Source: Actinidia chinensis
Taxonomy: Eukaryota; Streptophyta; Magnoliopsida; Ericales; Actinidiaceae
DNA: 32,500 nucleotides
Assembly: GCA_009663005.1 (NCBI GenBank)
Contig: VIGQ01001521.1
Location: forward strand, 17,501-50,000
Direction of reading: 5' to 3'
The notes beneath the pieces were generated by a model. That model had not been told where the DNA came from and did not search any database. It was given only the letters and a program-made list of their open reading frames with translations. The translations under genes were made by a program, and so were the position numbers. Positions 10,262-19,998 of this stretch are shown here, piece by piece; position 1 is the first letter of the stretch; each line of letters opens with the position of its first letter.

Positions 10262-11190
10262 CACACCTCCCGGTCGGGGCAGGGGTTTGCTGTGGATGTT
10301 GACTGGTTTTGGCCTCCTGGCCAAAAATGCCCTTCATCTTCTTCTCTCTCTCACCCATTCATTCTTTTCTCTCTCTTCTCGCACCCATTTTGTTTTTAAA
10401 TACCATTGCGGAGTATTTAGGAAAAAAAAGAATGTAAAATGTGATAATTTGTTTTTACTTCACCGTGCGAGTTTATTAAAATAAATGAATCAAAATTTTA
10501 GAATTTTTTTTTACTTTCACCTTTTGAATGTTTAATAAAATTTTGTTAACAAATAGTAATTTATTTATTAAATTTTTTTAATTACCATCTCTCCTTCCGA
10601 ATTTTTTTTCCATTCACTCCTTTCTTATTTTTTTTTCTTTTAATACCCCTTTATTCTATTTTTTTTTCTGTTTACTTTAATTTCGAATTTTTATAAAAAT
10701 TAAATTTTATGATAAAAATTTTATAATTTCTTGTCTCCCACCTTATGTGTTGATAAAGATGAAAAATTTAAAATTGTCACATAAATTTGAATTTAAAACA
10801 CTAAAGCACTAAATCTGAATTTTTTAGCTTTAGTTTTGTTTAAAAAAAAATTATGTAATTAGTTTTGTATTTAAATTTTATAAAATTGAGAGAGGAATTT
10901 TAAAAAAAAAAATATATTCAAATTTTGATTCATATTGGGTTTCGTTTATAAAAAAATAAATAAAAAGATTAGAAACATAGAATAAAAAAAATAGTTTATC
11001 CAAAAAAAAATAAAAATGACAAAGAAAAGAAATAAATTTAATAAAAAAAACAAAAACACTATAAAAAAATAATGGAAAAAAAAATTGGAAAAAAAGGGGG
11101 CGGCTAGGGAGGGGGGAAAAGGGGTGGGTTGGTCAGTAAATGTGCAAGCATTGGGGGTGGGGGCCGGGGTTTGTCTTTGGGGTGTTGTGA
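10262..11190. repeat. AT-rich island between two G-rich direct repeats
   Basis: CGGGGCAGGGGTTTG, then CTGTGGATGTTGACTG (10272-10303), and GGCCGGGGTTTGTC, then TTTGGGGTGTTGTGAG (11161-11192), are direct, imperfect repeats. Between them lie a CT-rich patch (10340-10385) and nearly 700 bases of T/A tracts that turn purine-rich (10950-11100). The shape suggests a non-autonomous element or a segmental insertion, but no class-specific ends were identified. There is nothing coding. Confidence 0.35.
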
Positions 11191-11572
11191 GAAACAGCCC
11201 TGGGAAACATTGGATTGCCTGTGCAAAGAATCCACAGATATATAAATGAAGGAACGACCCATAAATATGCCTCATGATTGCTTAGCAATTTGATTTGTGT
11301 CAAACTAGACAAAACGTTCAATGGATTTTTCAGTAAACGCAAACTGTGTAGCGATCAGACATGCAAACTGTTAAAGAATGGCAACAAAAGCGATGAATTT
11401 GGTCATGGTTGAGGTGGACAGTCAGGGAATTGTAAGAAGAGTTCAATCGGAGTTTATGATTGTTCCCGTAGGTCATTCCGCGTCGACGTAAGAATGAAGA
11501 TAAAGTTATTAGGAATACAATAATTCGCGTTTGTTTTGGTAGGCTTTGGGCGTGGTGTTAAAATAACGAAGG

Positions 11573-11697
11573 AAAAATGGACACATTTCCTAAAGCAGAA
11601 CTCTTAAAAAGTAAAAAACAGAAACATATTCTGTTTTGTTGTAGAAATTAATTACAAAAAAAAAGTAATTCTGAAAAAAGCAGTGTTTAACAACTTA
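11573..11697. repeat. Dispersed repeat, copy B (copy A at 2837-2984)
   Basis: This copy has the same order of blocks as copy A, including the ACAGAAAC-ATATTCTGTT hairpin at about 11618-11637 and the CTGAAAAAAGCAGTGTTTAA block. It lacks the T10/C10 insertion of copy A. Confidence 0.55.
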
Positions 11698-11739
11698 TTT
11701 TTAAGTTGTAACATCAAACAAAAAATTTTGATGTAACAT

Positions 11740-11832
11740 AATATATGCATCTCAACTCCGATTCTAACAAAACACCCATATTTTCATTTATAAAAGTATT
11801 ATTGTCAAATCATTCTTGTGTTGTTTACAAAA
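11740..11832. repeat. Short dispersed repeat, copy 1 (copy 2 at 12675-12755)
   Basis: CAACTCC, CATATTTT-ATTTAT, TATTGTCAAATCATTCTT and a TGTTT block are shared with 12675-12755 in direct orientation. Confidence 0.55.
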
Positions 11833-11851
11833 CCATTGTACCAACTTATTT

Positions 11852-12216
11852 AGAGAATCTTCAATTGACTCATTAAACACAATGCTAACCTTTACTTATT
11901 AGATGACATGTAAAATTAAAATATTTTTCTCACTTTTTGACCTCCAATAAAATGGCTAAAGTGACCCATAACTTTAACAATTAAGCCAATATATTAAAAT
12001 TCTATATTCATTACCACAACACCTATGAAATGGACACCACTTTTGCCACGGGGTATCCATCTACTCAGTACTAGCAACTCTTCAACTACTTTATTAGAGT
12101 GTCTATTTAATCATTAAACTAGTAATTATGTAAAACATAATAAGTAGACTCTATTTTTATCACTTGTGCACTTTAATATATTCACTAAAAATATAAAGTT
12201 ACTCCATTGGAGATGC
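11852..12216. mobile_element. Candidate 365-bp MITE with TTATTT flanks
   Basis: The left end is AGAGAATCTTCAATTGACT. The reverse complement of the right end is GCATCTCCAATGGAGT. The GNATCT-CAAT-GA core pairs at about 12 of 16 positions. TTATTT stands immediately outside both ends (11846-11851 and 12217-12222), as expected for a target duplication. 'CATCTCCAATGGAG' is a common terminus of small plant non-autonomous elements. The interior is AT-rich and non-coding. Confidence 0.5.
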
Positions 12217-12674
12217 TTATTTCCTAAATGCATATTGAAGTTTGTTTTAAAAAAATTAACTTTTTAAAAGAACACAATTATCATATTTAATTTTTATAAA
12301 ACGTGTGAGTAATTTTTTAATTTTACCAATGTATCATTTACATTGATTACAGTTGACTGCTTTCATTAGTGAATGTCACTTAATGATACATAAGAACAGG
12401 GTTATAGTAAAAAGGAAAATTGTTGACTTTTTAATTCGATACATTTTTAGGGATAACTTAAAATAGAATAAAAAAGTTGGGGGTTTTAAAATTATGGATT
12501 CAAGATATCTCAGATTATAAAATAAGAAAATAATAATACGGACTCGTGCGAGTAGTGATTAAGTTATAAAAAATACATAAATAGTGTAAAATTACAATTG
12601 TATTGAAAAGAGAAATGTATAAAACAAAAAAATTTATACATACATTTTTGTTATAAAAATATATAATAGAAGAT

Positions 12675-12755
12675 GGGCACCCAACTCCTAAAAAAACGTT
12701 CCATATTTTTATTTATCAAAATATAATTGTCAAATCATTCTTATACTGTTTCTTA
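12675..12755. repeat. Short dispersed repeat, copy 2
   Basis: This is the direct repeat of 11740-11832, with the sharpest match in ATTGTCAAATCATTCTT. It lies 935 bases after copy 1, with the MITE 11852-12216 between them. Confidence 0.5.
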
Positions 12756-14871
12756 CGGATATTTGCGGTATATAAGGACATCTTACTTTATAAAAACTAT
12801 TTTTTTGGGTTGTAACCAATGTCTTGTTTTAGCATCAATGACACTATAAAATTAATCTCGCAAAATTGTGATTTATGTAAGTCCACCTAGAGTTCATTTT
12901 GGTTGACCCAAAACCGTTATTCTTTCTTATTTTTAGTGATAAGATTATCTCAAATAAAAAAATAAATTGATTCGAACAGGTCATAGTCTGTGTATGAGAA
13001 ACTTTGAAAATCATTGCCTTTTGATCTGACAAAATTATTCGATAGTCTTGTAGCATGACCAATCAACTTATTTTTTTGCAAATGAAAAAACGTATAAATA
13101 TATTCTAGAAAAGTATTCATAATCACGTGTAGTTTTATGCTATATTGGATCTAGGATATGTCTAGAGAAAGGAAATAAATACCTCACACCCTTAATTTTC
13201 ATAAGTAATTAAAAATTAAAGATATTTTGTTTTACAGGCCATCTATCTATTCAATTCTTTTTTCACGATTAGTGTTATTGAAAACCACGGGGCATTACGC
13301 AAAAAAAAAATACTTTAGGCGTACCGTTAAAGTTTTACAACTATTAAAATAGATATAAAAGATAAATATCAGATAAGAATATATTGAATGCATATACGAA
13401 GAGATGCATTCTAATGAAAATAAATTAAAAAGTTTAATAGCTTTGAAAAAGTGTTGGGGCTTTAGTTTTTGTGGAGAAGGAAGTGGAGGGAGAAATATTT
13501 TTTTTTTAGGTGTGGTCTACTAAAAATAATCAAATGGGTAAAAAATTATATTTTTAACTTTAAAGATTTTTTATACATTTGGATCAACAAATTTATGGGC
13601 CTCATACTATTGATGAATAAAGAAGTGATATTTTTTTAGGAAAAACACATAGTCTCAGGTAAAATCTCGGTTATTGGATTAATTCCAATAAAGTTTGACT
13701 ATAAATAGTGAGAGCTAGTTTAAAAATTTAAAAAACAGTTGTCTCCTATACTATAAAATATATTTGATTGTGGGAAGAGAAAAGAAAACTGCTTTTACAG
13801 GGGGAAATTCATTAATGTTTACATGAACATTGGTATTGTTATTCAAAGAATCTTGCCCATGCATTTGCTATCACTTGGTAGTTAGCAATTTGATCCTGTT
13901 CAACCCTATTCAATAAATGAACAGAATATTCAAGGAAAAATTATTAAAAAAAATATGATTTGTCCCTTTTATAACAAATTAAACTCTATAATTTTAATAT
14001 ATCCAATTAAACAGTTACAGTTTTAATTTAGTTACAATTAAAAACCACGCGGTCTCTATAGCCCTCTAGTCTCTATTTCATGAGGGTTGATAAAACCAAA
14101 CTAATCTTGTAAAACAAATTGAGAAAAATAAAATCTTCAAAAGTTATTACCCCTTAAAGCCTTAATCGAATTTTTTGCAATTTGGGTTTATATATTTTCA
14201 AGTTTTAAATATTAAAGTTATTTTTTAGAGTTTTACTTTGAAAAACGAGCCAATTGCATGATTAAAAAGTAATTTTTAATGTTGCAAGACGTCATTTTTC
14301 AAAAAACTTTTGGCAAAAATTAGTTGGTTCTGTCAATATTAATAAAATAAAGAATAAGAATGGTTTTAATTGTGATCGGATTAAAATTCTAGGAATAAAG
14401 AAGAGAAAAGATGGCTCATCATTAGCGAGACCTAGTTAGAAACACTAGAAATTGTCTAACCAAAAAACATTTAGATAAGCAACTGCATTTGCTTAGGGTT
14501 TAGGGGTTTTATTTTTTAGGAAAAAGTTTTTGGTTGATTTTAGTAAATTAATTGAGAGCTAGATGATATGATATGAAAATAGGATAAAGGTAGAATGTCT
14601 TCTTTGGGTCTTTTAGTTGATTGGGTTTGGATTAGGGTAGCGGGGTTTATTGACTAAAGAACAAAGTCTCTTCTTATTTTTAAGTAAAGCCAAGAGGAAC
14701 ATTCCACCTTGCTAAAAACATACAATGATGATTGAAAGATACAAATCAAAAATAGCAAAAAAAAAAAAATTTTTTTCCCCCCAAAAACAGACAAAAGACA
14801 AACTGTTTCACAAAACGTAATAATCTTTATTTCATGGCATCTAAGGCCCATAGATGCCGTCTGTCAAAGCA
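12756..14871. other. About 2 kb of AT-rich intergenic DNA, no feature seen
   Basis: This is long unique-looking AT-rich sequence with A and T homopolymers. No open frame has protein-like composition, and no repeat shared with other parts of the window is obvious. A double telomere-like word (TTAGGGTTTAGGGG at about 14490) is too short to mean more than chance. Confidence 0.5.
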
Positions 14872-15276
14872 TTACTCTTCTAGGAGCGTGTCTAGAGCTT
14901 TACTTAGCCAAAAAACTTCGATTGATCTCCATGAGGAAGTCAGAGACCTTGTGTTGGTCAGGAAGGAGACCTTGGACCACACTTCCTTTCCATGCACCTC
15001 TGACCCCAAGAAACCAATTAGGGCACTGCTGCCTCTATGCTCAGTTTCCAAATTCTCCAACATGATAGACACCGCTTTATAGAATGGGACCAGTAACAAT
15101 CCACAATCCCAAATGTTCTCCCCAAAGTAACCTTGTCTCCAAGCTCCCTCCAACAGTTTTTTTAAAGCACCCCATAAGCTATTCTTTGGCTGCTTGCTCT
15201 TCACCATGGATAACCATAACCTTCTTCCAAGGGGTAATATCTGCACAATACACCATATGTAAAGGTGGTTAATCAT
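14872..15276 (-). CDS. Unrecognised minus-strand reading frame, perhaps a gene or retroelement fragment
   Basis: The frame stays open for about 150 codons in a stretch that is clearly more GC-balanced than its surroundings. The first in-frame ATG (MINHLYIW...) lies near 15276; a longer version would need GTG. Segments such as LGRRLWLSMVKSKQ, GAWRQGYFGENIWDCG and SALIGFLGSEVHGKEVW look protein-like, but I recognise no family or catalytic motif. An AATAAA lies about 35 bases beyond the frame's end on the same strand. No intron borders are convincing. Possibilities are a single exon, a processed pseudogene or a LINE-like fragment. That it encodes anything is an inference from openness and composition only. 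Confidence 0.25.
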   Translation of the reverse strand: MINHLYIWCIVQILPLGRRLWLSMVKSKQPKNSLWGALKKLLEGAWRQGYFGENIWDCGLLLVPFYKAVSIMLENLETEHRGSSALIGFLGSEVHGKEVWSKVSFLTNTRSLTSSWRSIEVFWLSKALDTLLEE

Positions 15277-15289
15277 TTGTCCATGAATA

Positions 15290-16549
15290 TCTTTGTCGTC
15301 TTGTCGGTCCACTGAAATCAAAGCTACTTGAGACAGATTGAAGCTCACAATTACACAAATCTTAAGTATGGTTGTGAAAATACATGAATCTTGGAGACAA
15401 ATTTTACAGCTTTTGAATTATTTTTTATACGAATAACTACAAGTAAAATTGATATAAGAATAATGGGGCAACATTTGATTTTATGTAATTTAAATTTGTA
15501 TATAAGCAAAAGGTCCACCATGACTTAAAAGTTGAGTTGTAATTATTATTCAGTCAATCACTGGGTTGGATTGTATCCTCATTGTGAAGGTTGTTATTGA
15601 AACATAAATCTTAGTAATTTAAAACGGAACTCACTTTTATTTAAGAGCCATCGTCTCTACGCGGCCCCCTAGCATTTGGTTCTCTTACTCTGTCTATTTT
15701 TAATTTCGGGTTATTGTTTTCAGTTACTCCAACAACTTGCCATTTTGTTTATGAACATTTAAAATATTATTTCTCTAAAAATATTTTAAAAATAATTCAT
15801 ATAATCCAAAATTAATTGTGGATCCATTTTTGCACTTCACTTTTTACCTAATGCCCTGTATTTTTTTATTCTTATTATAATTTTTTTGAATATAAATGCC
15901 CTAAAAACTACTCCAATAAGAAGAAAAAAAAAACTATAAAATAATGGTATTGGAAAGGCCACTTTATTTAATGGTAAAAGGTTAGAATTTTATTATAATT
16001 TTGTACATATATACAAAAAGTAGGGGAACATTTGATAAAAAAAAAGGTTGCCAAGGCAAAGAGCAAGCAAAGTGAAAAATTCTTCTCTAGATGTGGCCTC
16101 CCCTCATTGAACAAGGTAAAAAAAGGAGCCAAAAAAAAGGAGTAAATTTTCAAGGCAACCGGATACACGAAGTTAAAGACAGGAATCAGAATATCACCCA
16201 CACTAATAAGACTAACAAATATGATGAGTAAAATCCTAATAGATAAATATACTACCATTTTAAAAGTTAAAATATCACATCAACATTAAATAGGTTTAAA
16301 AAATGTCATCCGTAAACATCGTTTTGTGTCAAACATAATTTTAGCTACATTACTAACATGTTAGTATTAGTAAATTTACATGGGTTAATCGCTATATAAA
16401 CATAATAAATATAGACAAATCGTCTGCCCATATAAATACCCTCGTCCAAATATATGACAGTCACATGAGGGTTATAGTATTGAAACAAACAAATGTCGAA
16501 AACATGGATTTTCGACCGTCAATGGGCATTAGGCAAAAAAAAAAAACAT
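15290..16549. other. AT-rich intergenic DNA, no feature seen
   Basis: Long A/T tracts and no protein-like frame. The frame at 16258-15968 on the minus strand is hydrophobic by composition only. Confidence 0.5.
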
Positions 16550-16633
16550 CTAGATACTCCTAGGAGAAAGTGCCGGGCTTGTGGCATTAAATTGTAGTTT
16601 ACAGGCATTACATGGAAGAGTTGGGATGCTCAC

Positions 16634-16805
16634 CTCTTGTCCACAAGTCAGCCAAGAACATGCATGGGCTCGCTGGTCAGGATTAAGAGGGCAACAGAGG
16701 AGATTTGTGCTTTCCAATTCATCAATTAGTGGATAAGGACGAGGGACTCGCCATACGGGCTTTCCGTTATGGATCAAAATCACCGGGATTGCTTTAAACC
16801 GGGTT
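16634..16805 (-). CDS. Exon-like frame of an unrecognised gene in a GC-balanced patch
   Basis: On the minus strand the frame opens after a TGA near 16806 and reads FKAIPVILIHNGKPVWRV, then PRPYPLIDELESTNLLCC and PLNPDQRAHACSWLTC. It reaches a plausible donor, CAAGAG|GTGAGC, at 16634/16633. Composition and residue use look like real protein. No family was recognised. The whole patch 16600-17170 is more GC-balanced than the DNA on both sides, which would fit a gene fragment or an organelle-derived insertion. Neither can be shown here. It shares AGAGGGCAACAGAGGAGATT with 5787-5806. Confidence 0.3.
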
Positions 16806-17195
16806 CATTCACCAGTAGTAAGGGCTCTGGTCGTACGGAAAATTCTCTTCCGGTACTCGTACTCATCCTTTCTCGGCCAAGGCTATTTTTCCGCTCTCAT
16901 CCCCAATACGGGCTGGGCCAAAAGGAAAACAGAATTACTTGGTCGACATTGTTGACAGAAGGAAACGCAGTTGTTAATATGCCGAGAGAGGGGCTCGGGG
17001 AGAGAGGGGCTCGGGTGAGCATTGATTGGGAGAGAGTGCGGTGGTGAAGACTGGAGGTGTGAATCGTGTGATCCCAGACCTTCATCAGGAGGTGTCATTG
17101 GGTGGCGTCACGATCGGACCATTTCTCTAACCTCTAGACCTCTGCTCTAAGCCCTGTTGGGATTGATTGTCATTGCCTGCGTCACCAAAAAAAAT
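16806..17195. other. GC-balanced unique segment, no defined gene
   Basis: Several overlapping frames on both strands are open for 60-90 codons, but none shows a domain. GGGGCTCGGGGAGAGA is locally duplicated at 16988-17015. It probably belongs with the exon-like segment 16634-16805. Confidence 0.35.
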
Positions 17196-17217
17196 ACAAA
17201 AATTGAATTTTAACTTG

Positions 17218-17372
17218 GTCATGGCCCATTAGATCATACTAAGTCCAAACTAAATTTTAATTAAATGAATTAAACTTGTCAATATTATGATGGACTCATG
17301 GCCCATAATAAGTAAAAAATAAATTTTAATTAAATAAATGGACTTGCTAATTGCATAATAAGAAAAAAATAA
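17218..17372. repeat. Two-copy tandem duplication, period about 76 bp
   Basis: CATGGCCCAT, AAGT, AAATTTTAATTAAATGAAT and an ACTTG block occur at 17221-17280 and again at 17298-17347. Three copies of AATAAGAAAAA follow. Confidence 0.65.
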
Positions 17373-17794
17373 GAAAAAAATAAGAAAAAATAAAAACAAT
17401 TTTTTAAATAAAAAAATAAGTTTAGAGATTGGGAAGATGCGCGTCTTGGAATTTAAGCAAATGAGAAGTGCTGCTTGTTACACATTTTGTTCTTGATAAA
17501 AAGGTCAATTATATTAATTGAATGTAAATTAATTTTTATTTCTCGATACGCAATTTGCTTCAATTATATATTGAATCATTTAACTTCGATATTTAAAATA
17601 ATTTTTTTAATTATTCCTTGATTTCTCCATATATTTATTAATTTATAATTAACTAATTTAAATAAAATAACATTAGTGAATAAAAAAAGAATATTAAATT
17701 ATCTTAAAATTCTAAAAGAGAATTTTTTCATAAGAATATATGCTTCAAAACATGCCTTTAGTCATTTATGAAAACTAAGAAAAAGAGCACTCCG
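17373..17794. other. AT-rich spacer, no feature seen
   Basis: Low-complexity A/T sequence without shared repeats or coding signal. Confidence 0.5.
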
Positions 17795-18169
17795 TAGATG
17801 GTCACAACATGGCATGACACGATTAAGTAGAAGACCACGGCTGCATGAACGAGTCCACGACTAAATTATCTGGCGCGGCACGACACGACACGATTAAGGA
17901 AGTGGGCCGGCACGGCACACACGATAGAAATGAGCCGGCACTGCAATACAGTTACAAAATGGCACGACACGACACGGCACGAATAAAGAAAAAATGGCAT
18001 GGGGGGGGGGGGGGGGGGGGGGGAACGTCACGATTAAAAATGGCACGACACGATTAAGGCATGACACGACAAGGCACGGTAAGTAAATGGGCACAACACG
18101 ACACACATCGAAGCACGTTGACACAAAAAAAAGTGGTGCGGCACCACGGCGGCATGTTGGACCCCTCTA
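17795..18169. mobile_element. Non-autonomous hAT-like element built of GGCACGACAC motifs
   Basis: The left end TAGATGGTCACAACATGGC and the reverse complement of the right end TAGAGGGGTCCAACATGCC form imperfect terminal inverted repeats. The interior is packed with GGCACGACACGATTAA-type words in direct and degenerate copies (17880-17905, 17958-17985, 18041-18080). Elements with TAGNGGTGTNCAA-like ends and GGCACG-rich bodies are known as non-autonomous hAT relatives in plants. An 8-bp target duplication was not recognisable. A run of 23 G (18001-18023) interrupts it. Confidence 0.6.
18001..18023. repeat. Homopolymer of 23 G
   Basis: An uninterrupted G run inside the hAT-like element. It could form G-quadruplex structure or be a consensus artefact. 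Confidence 0.9.
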
Positions 18170-18226
18170 ATGGAACGTAGTTATGAGAGAACTTTAAAAT
18201 GAAATATGTTAATTCATATTAGACTA

Positions 18227-18727
18227 GGATCGTTTGGCTGTCGGATACATAGGATGATAACTTTTGAGGGGATACTTTTAACTTTATTTGAATACTTTTT
18301 TAGAATGGGTGGATAGGGTGGGGAATAAGGAAAAACATATAGAGAGAAACAAAATATAAAAATATCTATCTATCTTCTATCTATCTATCTATCTATCTAT
18401 ATATCATACACACATAATATAAATATCTATTATATATTATGTATGTAATTCTTTATATAGATACTTATAAGGTATATATTGTATTTTTAAATATCTCGAA
18501 TTTATATTTTACTTTTTTTTTTCTTAGATATATTTTTCTTCCTTATACTCCACCCTTATCCTCCCGGATAACTTTTAAATAGGGTGAGGGCCACCCATAA
18601 ATTTCCGCCTCCATCCTCTCGTTGAGAAAAAGTTTCGCTGGGTCGGGTTTCCCATCCAACGCCGTATATGAAAAAGTTATCTAGGAAAAAAAGTTATCCG
18701 CCCCTATATCCTCCAGCCAAACAGGCC
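18227..18727. mobile_element. Complete GGATAAC-family MITE (501 bp), Tourist-like
   Basis: The ends GGATCGTTTGGCTG and (reverse complement) GGCCTGTTTGGCTG match at 11 of 14 positions. CTA flanks both sides (18224-18226, 18728-18730). GGATAAC/GTTATCC words recur near both ends (18254, 18565, 18675, 18695), as in the copy at 1-445. The middle is AT-rich with a (CTAT)n run. The termini and 3-bp duplication fit PIF/Harbinger (Tourist) MITEs. There is no coding capacity. Confidence 0.7.
18365..18403. repeat. (CTAT)n microsatellite
   Basis: About nine tetranucleotide units with one interruption, inside the MITE. Confidence 0.9.
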
Positions 18728-18800
18728 CTAAGAGTGTACAAATTAATGTTCAAGCACATCTAGGTTTATAAAATAATCTTAATTCAAATCACTCTCTAAA

Positions 18801-19260
18801 TTAATCGCTTTTATTACTTTCACTTCCATATCTAAAAAGGGATCATATTGACCCATTTAAACTATTTAATTATATCATCTTACCCTTTTTCATTACTAAT
18901 CTGTTTTTAAATAGTGATAAAAATCATCACGTGTGTCCATGTGCTTAATTAAATGTTTCATGCCTAAAATACCATTATATTTTTTTAAAAAAAATTAATA
19001 CTCCATACAGGGTTATTCACTATTATGCGAACAAAATAACATGTATTAATAAGCCTTAAATAGGGCCGTTGAATTAATTTTTTATAAAAAAAGTAGAATA
19101 TTTACGCATAGAACTTTAATTTAAACACGTAGATAATACGTGATCGATTTCATCACTATTTCAACAGATAGTATAAAGGTGTAAGTAATAAAATTAAAAG
19201 TTAAAAGGGTCATTCATTCCTTTAGATAAATGGGTGAAGTGATAAAAAATAATTATTTTA
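18801..19260. mobile_element. Fold-back element with ~190-bp inverted arms
   Basis: The left arm (18801-19000) and the reverse complement of the right arm (19073-19260) align along nearly their whole length. Shared blocks are TATCTAAA, ATGACCC/TTGACCCATTT, AAATAGTGAT, ATCATCACG/CGATCACG, CATGTGCTTAATTAAA/CGTGTTTAAATTAAAG, ATGCCTAAA/ATGCGTAAA and a final AAAAAATTAAT. Only about 70 bases separate the arms. This is a long-arm MITE or fold-back transposon. Its transcript would form a long imperfect hairpin. Outer ends and target duplication are not resolved. Confidence 0.65.
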
Positions 19261-19998
19261 AAAAGGTATTTTTTGTAAATAAAGCCTATAAAATAAAAAA
19301 TGTATTCGTGGTCGATGGGAGGTGGTTAGCTATAAAAAATACATTTAAATGTTTAAAATTAATTGAAATATATAAAATGTGCATTGAAAACAAATAGAAA
19401 ATTGAATATTTTTTGCTCCAATCCAAATATCCCAATTTAAGACATATAAACCACGTTCTTAACTTATATTTTTATAAAGTCCCAATATTGAGAACGTTAT
19501 TTGAATACCCTTCGTTTCACTTGAAGTTATTATATGAAATTCTAACACTAAAAGGAGATAATCATTAATTGTTAAACAACTGAAAATACTTAGCAAATTA
19601 TTAATATTTATTTTTTTTAACGATAAAAGAAAAATTTTATTGATAAAAAAAAATTATGTTTTTTGCTCCCCCTATTCTAGTAGCTTGTATGCATAAAATT
19701 CGAATCTAAACTTATTTTACAAAAATTATCTAGTATTTAAAGTTGATTGTCTCATTAGTTATGAATTAATTATATTAACAAAAAATCTGTGGTATTTTCA
19801 CATTTGCATAAGTACATCTTTTAAAAACTTTCATATACATCATGGAAATTTTGATTTGATATTTTTTTTTAATATTTTTGTTTCCAATTGGAATGCTAAT
19901 GTATATGTCAATTTGCCACTAAGTGAATATTTGAGAATTTTTTTTATTTATCACGTAGAGTAAATATTGAGAACTTCTCTTATTTACTCATACTTCTC
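19261..19998. other. AT-rich spacer before the LTR array, no feature seen
   Basis: No coding signal and no shared repeat. The last bases before the array are TTCTC (19994-19998), close to TTCGC just after it. Confidence 0.5.

Noticed and set aside
14486..14505. Interstitial telomere repeat
   Set aside because: Only two TTTAGGG-like words, which is within chance for this composition.
17845..18124. Frames with poly-Gly or poly-Pro
   Set aside because: They arise from the 23-G run and GGCACGACAC words of the hAT-like element.
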